Positions 12,301 to 24,300 of a stretch of DNA of 64,000 nt are shown here, in pieces. Made by a program: the position numbers and the translations under genes. Each line of letters opens with the position of its first letter. The first letter of the stretch is position 1. This DNA is from Pelodera strongyloides (lineage: Eukaryota > Nematoda > Chromadorea > Rhabditida > Rhabditidae), in the NCBI GenBank assembly GCA_036852015.1, contig JAANDG010000004.1:372001-436000 (forward strand), read 5' to 3'. The notes beneath the pieces are model-generated. The model worked only from the letters and a program-made list of their open reading frames with translations. It was not told the origin of the DNA and ran no database searches.

Positions 12301-15300
12301 ATAACTTACCTGGCTTGCACAGTGGCACCATTTGACAATTGAATCCATGTCCATTAACGTACGAACATTGGATAGTGATATCGACGGTCGTATCGTTCCT
12401 CAGATCAGTGAGATCGCAGTTCTGAAAGGATTGCGGCTGTCATCTTGCAATTTCCCCAGCGGTTACACGCCCTATTGTTTTTTTTTCATTTCGCATTTAT
12501 GATGTGGTACATAAAAGTAGGAAGACACAAACAGAAGGTGCGTCATGTACAATAAGTACAAAACTCCATCATACCGGTATGCAGACATCATTGACATCGG
12601 TGACTGGTATCGAGTGATTGTTTGGATTTAGTTGCTTATCATCAGTGCAATCGAATACCAATCCAACTTCATCCTTGTTAATGTCTGTCTTGATGGAATA
12701 GCCTGAATACGCAAATGCTTAGGTATAAAAAAACCAGACGGCCATCGCCGCCTGAGGCGACGTCGAATGCTATCTAAACGATACTTGAAGTGCGCATATT
12801 TATATGAAACGTCTGAAGCGTATATTAAACGTTTCTGTTAAAAAATCATAGTGTGCATATTTTGTAAATATGCGAACAGTTGCCTACTTATAGCAAATGT
12901 CTGAAACGCAGAAAAGAAAAAATTCGTTGTGGACGTAATCACAAATAAATTCACCCGGCCACAAACTCTTCTCCTTTATATAAAAAGATAATGAACAAAC
13001 CAAAATTCTGGCGAAATAACTAGACGAAGAAAAAGAAAACAATAATAAAACTGGTCCGAAAATAGGCGAATTCTTTCACGAATTGATGATTAGTGAATTA
13101 CCCGGTTCACACTTCACAGATACTGTGCACTGTTTCTTAGTTTCGTCGCACGTCTCAGTTGTTGTTTGGGCGGTTGTGTTCTTGACTACTGGTGGCACAC
13201 ATTTCTGTAAATAGCTCAGTCCACTAATTCATTCATTGGTGGAATTTTCAAATGGGCAAAATGTAAGCCAGCCCCTCCCCAGGTTACAGGCAGCACCCGC
13301 GTTGCCTATAAACTGGAGAGGGGTTGGCTTGCAGAAACATCCGCGTGCTGCCTACCAGCTGGGGAGGGGCTGGCTTACAAAAACAATAATGATAATGCCG
13401 CCACGGTCTCTAGCTACAAAACAGGACAAGCACCCACCGGCTCCGGTTCGCACTTCGACAAGTCTGCCGGAGTAAGAGTGTCGTTCGAGCTTCCTTCGAT
13501 TATTGGTTTCGATGTGTTATCGCAGTGGAGTTGTATCGTTGTTGTCGTTTGCTTATCAAAATGTGTCAGTATATATCCTAAAATACTTTTGTGAGTCTTA
13601 GAGCGAAAGAAAATCAATATTTTGTGTGGCGAATTTTCGGGAACTCCACGATGTTGATAAGATAACTTACCTGGCTTGCACAGTGGCACCATTTGACAAT
13701 TGAATCCATGTCCATTAACGTACGAACATTGGATAGTGATATCGACGGTCGTATCGTTCCTCAGATCAGTGAGATCGCAGTTCTGAAAGGATTGCGGCTG
13801 TCATCTTGCAATTTCCCCAGCGGTTACACGCCCTATTGTTTTTTTTTTCATTTCGCATTTATGATGTGGTACATAAAAGTAGGAAGACACAAACAGAAGG
13901 TGCGTCATGTACAATAAGTACAAAACTCCATCATACCGGTACGCAGACATCATTGACATCGGTGACTGGTATCGAGTGGTTGTTTGGCTTTAGTTGCTTA
14001 TCATCAGTGCAATCGAATACCAAACCAACTTCATCCTTGTTAATGTCCGTCTTGATGGAATATCCTGAACAAGCAAATGCTTAAAGGAAGGCAGTCACTT
14101 CAAAATCAACTTTTTTATTCGATTTTTATTAGATGCAAGCAGATTTATAAAATAATATGCAACCCATAAAAATCCACATAAAATGGAACTCAGGGAGAGA
14201 AATCAATGAGAATGAGTTTTGATAAATGACCGACGCCGGTGCATATATGCAATTGCCAGGGGTACTTGGAGAGTGAACAGCCTGCAGTGTTACACCTGGC
14301 GCGTGGTTTATCACTGCAGGGTATTTATTATGAGCTCTATACGGGCAATTATAAACTACGGTATATAAGTAAAAGTCATAAACAGGGATTTCTCTCCCTG
14401 AGTTCGTTTTGCCGTACTTTGGCGCTGGAATCGACGTTTTCTTCACATACTTGAACAATTAATGAAAAGCGAATAAAAAATACGAATTTGTAGTGACTGC
14501 GATCCTTTAAGCATAAAAAATAAAGAACAAACCAAAATTCCGACGAAATAACTAAACGAAGAAACAGAAAACAATAATAAAGCAAAACAATAAATTCTTG
14601 CACGAATTGATGATTAGTGAATTACCCGGTTCACACTTCACAGATACTGTGCACTGTTTCTTAGTTTCGTCGCACGTCTCAGTTGTTGTTTGGGCGGTTG
14701 TGTTCCTGACTACTGGTGGCACACATTTCTGTAAATAGCTCAGTCCACTAATATATTCATTGATGACATTTGCAAATGGGCCAAACAGTAAAGCTAATGC
14801 CGACAAGGTCTCTAAGCTACAACACAAGACAAGCACACACCGACTCCGGTTCGCACTTCGACAAGTCTGCTGGGGTGAGAGTGTTGCTTGAGTCTCCGCC
14901 GATAATTGGCTTCGATGTGTTATCGCATTGGATTTGTACCGTTGTTGTCGTTTGTTTATCAAAATGTGTCAGTGTGTATCCTAAAATACTTTTATGAATT
15001 GTAGAGCGATAGAAAATCAATATTTTTGTGGCGAATTTTCGGGAACTCGACGATGTTGATAATGTAACTTACCTGGCTTACACAGTGGCACCATCTGACA
15101 ATTGAATCCTTGTCCATTAACGTACGAACATTTGATAGTGATATCGACCGTCGTATCGTTCCTCAGATCAGTGAGTTCGCAGTTCTGAAAGGATTGCGGC
15201 TGTCATCTTGCATTTTTTTTCCAGCGGTTACACGCAATATACGTTCTTTCATTTCGCACTTATGATGTGGTACATAAAAGTAGGAAGACACAAACAGAAG

Positions 15301-18300
15301 GTGAGTCATGCCGAGTAAGTACAAAACTCCATCATACCGGTACGCAGACATCATTGACATCGGTAACTGGTATCGAGTGGTTGTTTGGCTTTAGTTGCTT
15401 ATCATCAGTGCAATCGAATACCAAACCAACTTCATCCTTGTTAATGTCCGTCTTGATAGAATAGCCTAAAATTTCAAGCAATTATGCATAATTTAACTCG
15501 GTGTAAAAATGGTTTTTCTGTAGTTTTGGATGGATTCCAAACACGTCATGCGGACAATGAGCACTTTAACGAATTACCGGGTTTACAATCCACAGATACT
15601 GTGCACTGCTTCTTGCTCTCGTCGCACGTTTCGGTTGTTGTCTGGGCTGTGGTATTCTTGACCACAGGTGGCACACACTTCTGCAAATATCCAGCGCCCT
15701 TTCAACTAATTCAGTCATAGATGGCAGTCTCATATGGTCAAAACAATAACGCCCTCATTGTCACTAAGATATAGCTGCAAAATATAATAAGAACTCACCG
15801 GCTCTGGTTCGCACGTCGCCAACTCTGCCGGAGTAAGCGAGTTGCTCGAATCTCCGCCGATAATTGGCTTTGAAGTATTATCGCATTGAATTTGAATAGT
15901 TGTTGACGTTTGCTTATCAAAATGTGTCAGAACGTAACCTACAAAACTCATATTAGTTTGAAAGCAACACACAGTGGACATTCACCAGCACCAGGAAGGG
16001 TGTTTTATAGGCAATTATCTACTTGTAGCTCACACTCTGTGGTGATTATGCTTAAAGCGAAATACCAGTCGGTTTTTGAAACGCAACTCAAATATCAGCA
16101 CTCTTATGCAGTTATGCTAAAAGGGGTCTATTGGGGTCTATTTTTTATTCAAATTTATGCTCATTTGCATATGAAGCATAGGGAAGCAGGGAGTACTCGA
16201 TGCGTTTCAAAAACCGGCCGGTATTTTGCTTTAAGAGCAACATTCGGAGAAAATAATATACAAAAACTCCGCATATTTCACGTAAAATATAGATGAGATA
16301 GACTCACCCGGCTTGCACACCGGCATCATCTGACAATTGAAGCCTTGTCCGCCTACATACGAACACTTGATATTGATATCGACTGTGGAATCGTTTCTCA
16401 GATCAGTCAGTTGACAATGCTAAACTGGTGAGCAATCAATAAAGTTCAAAGTTCAAAGAAGGCGCTTAGGCTCAGGCACATGATCCCCAGTCAGTATGTT
16501 GGTGTTGTTATAGCATCGACATAGGGTACATTTTGGTTTGTTCCGCATTTTATACTACCGAGTATTAGTAATTTAATTTTGCCACATTATTACTATGTAT
16601 GCGTGAACTCACCAATAAACATATATATATATATATATATAAAGTGGTATGTCATTTGATTTGTGAAGTTGCGAAATTTATTGCCATCTTACACAACAAA
16701 GACACAACATTTCTAATACGCAACAAATAAACACTAAAAGGGACTATCCTATATCTGTACGTTGGTCAAAAACCCCAACATACCGGCACGCAGACGTCAT
16801 TGACATCTGTTACTGGAATCGAGTGATTGTTTGGCTTTAGCTGCTTATCTTCCGTACAATCATATACCAATCCAACTTCATCCTTGTTAATGTCAGTCTT
16901 GATGGAATAACCTAAACATCAAAGGATTATTTTTCTTGACGCAAGAATGCGTGGAGTAAGCACGCTGTGAAAGCATCTTGAGCTTATGTGGCTGATAAAT
17001 TAATTACCCGGTTTGCAATCCACAGATACTGTACACTGTTTCTTGCTCTCATCGCATGTTTCGGTTGTTGTCTGTGCGGTGGTATTCTTGACCACAGGAG
17101 GCAGACACTTCTGAAAACATCCGTTATTTGAAATTAGCTGTAAGTTTCTCAACTTTCGATAACAAAGTGCTATCAAATTCTACTCGTTGTTCAACGTTTC
17201 TAGTGGAATGAACCTGATCCTCGTTTCCCTTGCTTGTTAGCTTTTTTATAAAGACGTGTCGGCAAATCAAGTTAGCAGTGAATTGATTGAACCGTAACAA
17301 CACCTACAGTCTTTTTAGTAGTAATCCTCGCCTATTCCTGTAAATCTACAATGTTTTTATTTGTGTTTTTATTTTATTTTAGTCAGAATTCATTTTCACG
17401 TTTCGTAGTTATTCAGTGCCACATTGCCTGACAAAACTTATGCCATTTTATGTTCGTAATAAATGCTATGTTATGTTCCCCTAAAAGTAGTCAAACTCAC
17501 ATCTTCCGGTTTGCAGGTGAGGTGTTCGCCGGGTACAATCTCAGTAGAGGTGTCTCCTTCGTAAGCCTTTGAATCATTTCTGCACTGCAGTTGTACAGTG
17601 GCCGATGTCTGTTTGTCAATGTTGAGTAGAACGAATCCTGAGGAGTTTCATGATTTCTTTATTTTTACAACAGGCCATTTCTGACAGTTCAATCCTTCCC
17701 CCGTATTCCCGTGACAAAGATTGTTTGTAAAGAATCTATTATGTTTATTTGCGGTCGTTTTATTATTTCGTATCTTTGCTATTAACCGCTACCTTAATTG
17801 CTTTATTTCGGATAAAAGTCCATGCCATGGTTAGAGTTTTCACATCTTAAAACAAAATTTACTTATCTTACCTGGTTTACACTCAGGCCGAACAGTGCAC
17901 TGGAATCCGACGGCATTCCTGTACTCGCAGTTAATAGTTATAGTTGTGGTGGTATCATTGCGCAAATCGCGCAGCTTGCAGTTCTATAACGAGCTAATTC
18001 AGAAAAACAGCATTAGCAAGAAAAAAAAAGAGCTTCGTTTTTCAGCATTCGTATCGTATCAACGATTTTCAGTTGAAGGTGACGTAGACGTAATGTCGCA
18101 TCACCGCCGGAGGCAAATATGCCTACCGGTTGGCACGCATCCCCGACTTCTGAAAGCAACGTGTCATGCCCAACGGGCTCCAGTTCCTTCGTCGCAAAAT
18201 TGCATTCGTAATCGAATTCGGCCGTGTCACTGTTGATGTCTCCTTTGATGGAGTAACCTAAGTAACAATTAATACATCAGCAAGGGGTGGTTATTCGTCT

Positions 18301-21300
18301 CCGAATCATCATATACAACACTTTCTATGTAAACTAATGGTCTTACCTGGATTGCACATGGCAGTGTATTTGCAAGTTCCGTTTACACACACTTTGAGAG
18401 TCGCTTGGCCTTCTGTCGTAGGAATGTCTGGATCATCGCAGAGGTCCTAGAATATAATTTTTATTATAACGTGTATATAATAATACTAAACTGCCGCTCG
18501 GTGGCATACTGGATATCTGACCTGCCTGAGCTTCGTGCTATATTTCATCCCGGCCGGTTACCGACAGAATGGGCTGTAAGATTTATAGGTAGCTATCAAT
18601 ACGTGTATGTTTTATATGTATTCGCGTGTTTGTCTTAAATTTTATGTGTTTGTCTTATGCATTAGTTTTATATGTTTTCATTGTGTGATTTGTTTGTAAT
18701 CTTATATGCATGTTTCGCCCCAGTCAGAACATACAACTAAGTAATCTCGCGTTGTGAAGCGTGGGGTCTTAGGGTTCCCTTTGGTTGACGTTCTCTCATT
18801 GTATTGACTGTCAACCAATAAAACGTTGTTTACTACATATATCCTCGTCCTCAAACAATTCCATACTAACCTGTTCCACGCAAATATCAGAAATGGTCTC
18901 CAAAGTTTCCGTCGTACCGTCTCCGGTGTACTTCGTATCATCCGCTGATGGATCGCATTTGAACGGGAAGGTGTCCGTCGATTTGTCGTTCTTGCCACGA
19001 ACCACATAACCTAGACAAAAAAAACGTTCCAAGGAAGGTTGAATTTTCCAATAAATTATAATTTCAGCTGCAGCATAAGAATAAAATTCTAGAAATAGTG
19101 AAAAAAAAAAAACTAAAAACTTGTAAGCAAGTCCTCACCTGGTCCGCAGGTAACCTTAATATCACACTTCTTCTCGTTTGTTGCACTGTCAACATTGCAT
19201 TGTATCTCGTTTTGTTGATTCGGTGAGGCAGCAACAGTTGGGTCGGCGCACTCTTGCTGCAAATCGTGGTTCTTTACTTGGACTTGAGGGAAAAAATCCA
19301 GATGCCATGCGTACATGTGCTACGAAAAAAGGCAAAGGTAACGAACGACCGTTCAATCGCTAAGACACGAAGCACACCTTTTCGCACAGCGCGTCCAGGA
19401 TATCGATCGTAATATCAGTGTCATTGTCATTCTTCAATGTGTATTTATCGTCACACGTGAATCGGTAGACGGCGCGTTTTTGATCGTCAGCGCGACGTAT
19501 GGAGTAACCTGGAAAAAGCGTAGTTCTAGCTACCGCGTAGGGACACTGCAAAACCGGCACATAAAATGTAGCGTCAGGATATTTTAAAGGCCGCTTTGTG
19601 CGAACAGAGTCTGTGGATACATCAGTTGACACAGTGCGAAGAGGTTGTCGAGGACCCATATCTGTCTCGCACACTAGCCGCAATAAATCAATGAAAACAA
19701 TATTCGGATGCCTAATATTATTTAAATTCAAAATCACCTTCTTTGCACTCCACTGCCACTGTGCACTGATACGGACCACTCGGTGCGCCGTTAACACAAG
19801 ATGCCGAAACTGATCCCGTAGAGGAACTTGTATTCTGCACAGGATCACAAACCGGCTAAAAAGATAAGATAAAATGGTACTACACATCATATTACTGTAC
19901 CGATTTAGTCTCTCTCTCTATATATCTCTTTATCTCTCAATGTTTATAAAACCGACAATACTTATCCAACATAAGCTTCAAAAACAGCTTCAAGTGAGGC
20001 CAACAAAAACATCTCACCGTTCGTCCGACACAAGAGTCCGTGATGGTACCGCCAGTTCCCGGAACGGTTACTTTAGCTCGTTGTTCAATCCAGGTGTCCG
20101 TCTCGTAATCACAATCGTACAGTACTCTATCGGCCCATCGCCTATTTTCTACCCAAATACCGTATGCTCGAACGGATGTGCCATTGGCCAGGCTCACAGT
20201 TGCCGACTTGCAATCAATGCTAATTTGCTGTCGGCGTAGTCCAGTGCCCGAGGTCGGATCGTCGGAAAACATGGCTCCGTATGTTGTCGTGTCGTTACGG
20301 ATGTGCTGTGTTGGACGGCACCTAGAATATAGGGGTGCCAAAAGAAGACACAGTTTAAAGGGAAAATATACAGATTGTGTTCTGAAGGGAAAATTTTGCT
20401 TACAAACGTCTCCCTTAAAGGCACAGGCCTGCATACAAAAAGACTTCCCTATTTTTCTGTTATAAATCTTCCAGGTTACTTAAAGCGAATTTCAAGCCTG
20501 ATTCACAGATATTCTATAACACGCTGTCACAAATACCGTAGTTTACAAAATTTATCTCGCGCTCTCCTCTTTTTCTTTGCTGACTTAAAAAAATTTCTCT
20601 CGAGCCCTCCTCTTTTTCTTTGCTGTCTAACAGCAAACGGTCCTGCGACAGAGAATAGTTCTGATTTTGTCCAAATGACCAGAATCCCATATTGAAGGAG
20701 TTTTTGGAGGGGTTTGAAATAGTTTTTCTTCTTATATGAAAGTTTTTGTTTATTTTTATTTTCACTTTCCTTACCTTCAAAACATAAGCTTTTTTTTTGA
20801 GCCCAACATGAAAAACTGGCTTGACATTCCCGTTAAAGCGAAATGGTAGTCTGTCTCCAAAAAAATTCGGCGCAAATTGCAAAAGAGGGCGGAGCAAATA
20901 TCAGTGCGTTCGTCACAGCAATAACCACGCCCATTCTTTACTTGGAAATTCTATATTTCGTCATTTGGATGCTGCGGAGTGCCTTCTAATGGGGTCTCGA
21001 TGTATGGCTAAAATTGCTTCCAAGTATGGCTTTATTTCACTACACGGGAACAACTACAGACCGCCAATAAATGGTCCCGTGGCGGTAGCCACAGGACTAT
21101 TTTTTTCGAGCGTGCATAAACCGCATTTTCGCCTCCTCTAGTATTATCAATGGTGCATTTTCTAACTTTCAAATGTGTATGCAAAATCGTACACGAGATG
21201 CACATTTGATACTTGGAAGCAAAATGCGCTGTTTTTGCCATACATCGAGACCCCATAATTTGAAAAGGCGCATTGCTCGACTCCGACCACATCGTTACTA

Positions 21301-24300
21301 GTATAAGTATAAGAGCCGGCCGTTCGCGCAAAGCGAATTTCCCCGTACAAAATAGCAAAAAATGGTTGTTTGAGAACATTTTTATTCAAGATGCACTTAT
21401 TTGTTTGTGTTTTTATGTTTATTTTCGTTTATAACTTTTTTCATACTATTTTTGGTGAAAAAACCCCAAACCGGGTGGTATTTCGCTTTAAACTTTCAAC
21501 GCGAATATTCGCGTGCAGTGGGCGTGGAAAAAAGGTGTACGCCTTTTGGTTCTGGCGCCCATGCACGCCATAAAGTTGCCGCTTGCACACAGCGGCGTGT
21601 GTACAGCGGCGTGATAACTGTTTCCAGTTGGCGTGCATTTTTTCACGCCACCTCGTTGAAGAATGGACTTCGCACACCGTAAGGACTCGGCCTGCACGCC
21701 AACTTTCGTCACTGTGGCTGCGAAAACCGTTTTCCATACTATACAAAAAGATATGAAAATTCGTTTCTGATTGTGAGCCCAAAATTCAATATGTTGCATA
21801 GTAAGGTGATTATTGATATTGGTTTAATCGACGTTAACATAATATTTTGGGAGAACAACGCGGTGCACGCCCAGAAACTCTTTTTTTTTTTGCTTTGCGC
21901 CGCGTTGTCTACCATAATTACTTGTGGAGTAACTTTGCCATTAAGCCACGCTTTTGGACAACCTAGTTAAAACACAGACTAAAAGTGGAACTCACAGCTT
22001 CTGACAGACGTCGGGCAAGGACTTGCTCGTGTAAGTCCTCGTTGTTTCATCCAAAATTTTTGACTGCCACGTTCCATCAGCGAGGCATCTGTAAAAATAA
22101 AATAAAAAATAATAGCTTCTGCCATTGCACTGGTTATTGTTGACATGCAACAAGCTCAGTTTCTAAAAGAATACTTACGTCCATTGCACTTGTCTAGGTC
22201 TGAAGTCGCGGTTGACGAGAAGATGTGGATGCCAGTGATGATACTCAGCATATTCTGAATCAAAACCAGTGAAATATTTACAGGATTTACCATTTACCCA
22301 CCTTCTAACCCTTGGTAACAAAAGTTGCATAGAATAGAATGACCCTCACGAGTAAACGCGTACAAGCAATTCAAACAAGCAACTAAATAGCTGAAATTTA
22401 CAAAATGGATTACCACCGCAGTCGAGGGTCACAGCGCATCCGGTTTTGGCGATGTCGCCTTGAACAGCGCATGCACTGCTCCAAACTGCACTTGGAGACG
22501 TCAAGTAACCCGTTTTGTTCAGAGCCGCCGCGCATCCTGGCTAAATCATTACTCATTTATTTCTCAGACTTATTCATCAAATTGTCGACCTGGTTTGCAT
22601 GTTGGGCTCAAAAATTCTTACGTATATGGGATTCCGATCGCCTGCCCCAAAAAAAACTATTTCTTGAAGCATAGGACCTTTGGATACACGAGGCTGTTAG
22701 TCAGCATAGAAAAAAGGAGTGAGTGCGTCGTGAGAAGTGAAGGAATTTGCGGAGAGACGCGTGCTAAGTGCTAACTCCATATGTTTGAAACTGTCGTATT
22801 CTTTTGATAGTGCGTGTAGAAGCTCTGTGAATTAGACTTGTCATTCCCAAAAAAATTCGGTTGGCAATGGCACTAGCAATAGTTCAGTTATTCAAGTCTT
22901 ATATTCACTGGGGAAACTCGGCTCTAGTGCCGCACCTGTACGGCACGGAAAAGGAGAGCGGCACCAGATACGCACCTGCCAGGCTCTAGTTACGAGGTTT
23001 TGGTGGAGGTCAGAAAAAGTGTGGGTGCGGCATAGGTGCGAAACTGGAGCCGGGGTGCGACACAGGCGCCAAACTGGTGCCGATTTAGAGCCACGCCTGT
23101 TGTCCTATTTTGGCACCAGATACGCACCAGCCCGGCACCTGTACGGCACTCCTCGGGGGGTGCAGATCTAGTATCGCACCCCACTTTTTTTGGTGCCGCA
23201 CCCCTCGAAATCTGGTGCGGCACTGGAGCCGAGTTTCGCGTTGTTGTTACTGGCATAACAAACACAATAAAAACGGAAAAAGAGAAAGGGCCAGGAATTC
23301 TGGTTGTAAGCTCACTGGTTAGTTGAGGCTATAAAACAGGTAGAGTTTCTTTTCTATATACATATGAGGCGTAACTTGATGTAAATAATGAAGATGGTGC
23401 AGAAAACAAATAAACGAATTCCGAAGCACGAAATATGTATGTAACCAGTGAATTTGTATAACTCTCTGTATTTCTAGGAGCTTTGTTTTTCGAATTGTGT
23501 ATTGCGTATACTGTATTTACTCACTGATGCCTGCCTCTTGTCCCTGCGAGACTCGGACTGCAAATTCACGGAATATGTGGTGTCTCCATCATTCTCTGTC
23601 ATGTCTCCGGATGCCTCTCTTCTACTTCGTAACTGTAACTGTGAATCTATACAGTCGCTTCTCTCAATTTGTGTCTCCTCAGTGCCTCTGCTACTATATA
23701 CAGTCACTGATTACATCGAATGTTACTGTAGTAAATATTAATATCTGCACGCTGAATTTCTAAGTGTGTACATTTATCCTAAAGCTGCATTAATATAAAT
23801 TCTGCAGCTCTTCTTCTATTCTCAATGGAAAGAAATCATGTAGCGAAACAGGTCTACGTGTGATGTGTCCTACTTCTCCTTCAATTATTCCAAAAAAATC
23901 TGTCCCTATTGCATCTCTTACTGTTCATCCAAACATCCGATCACTCTCTGCTGTTTTTTGAAAAATCTCTAAATGAGCTGTCAGCTGTCACAGTCAAATG
24001 CAGTCACAAATGTGCGCTCCATCGTTAAACACAACGTTTTATTAGACGAAAGACCGGAAAGTGGCAGGATGCGTGGATGAGGAGCAAAAGCCAATGTGCA
24101 TCACTGATTACCATACCGGCATCTCGCATTCGTCAGCGAAAGAAGTCAGCCCTTTCTGTCCCTTAGCCTCCCACGAGTAGGTCAGTGTGCCGGCTTCACA
24201 TGTCAGTAGGGTGTAGGTTTCCCCGACCGACTTCAGCTTCGCGTCGCCTGAACCAGCGTATAGTTTATGAGTTGAGTAGGTAATGACGAATAAAATCAGA

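Larger units (their letters stand above)
12077..14728 (-). repeat. Recent tandem duplication of an A2-B2-A1-B1 block including introns
   Basis: Block 14728-13438 and block 13204-12077 match almost base for base through exons and introns where no later insertion interrupts them. For example, the stretch 12077-12702 matches 13438-14064 with only scattered differences. A third, more diverged copy lies at 14841-15465. Introns are normally poorly conserved, so this duplication is recent. Each copy has since gained different insertions: 14085-14506 in the right copy; 12732-12986 and 13263-13378 in the left. Confidence 0.85.
4165..17983 (-). repeat. Nine tandem four-exon coding units (A1-B1-A2-B2) of the giant gene
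   Basis: Each unit encodes 159-163 residues in four exons. A1 is NC.L..L.N.T....I.C.Y....GF.C.....CKPG; B1 is Y.L.......TT....C....KPI..G.S...L.......C.PE; A2 is KC.PPV.KNTTAQTTT..CDE....C.V.V.CK.G; B2 is YS.KTDINK....LVY.C.....L.P.NH..PV..VND.C. Unit spans in coding order: 17983-16784, 16419-15338, 15184-13937, 13782-12575, 12421-11499, 11368-10440, 10278-9266, 9113-5756, 5503-4165. Exon phases are 0-1, 1-0, 0-1, 1-0, so whole pairs can be gained or lost without breaking the frame. Each unit has about five N-glycosylation sequons. Unit 8 is stretched by the retrotransposon at 6787-8922. Units 2-5 are the most alike and units 7-9 the most diverged. Confidence 0.88.

Noticed and set aside
20821..21799. 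Several open frames of about 100 residues
   Set aside because: They fall in the fold-back element at 20837-21487 and adjacent intron; mirror-image frames reflect the palindrome.
23036..23326. GC-rich open frames on both strands
   Set aside because: They come from the repeated GC-rich fold-back element at 22913-23237.
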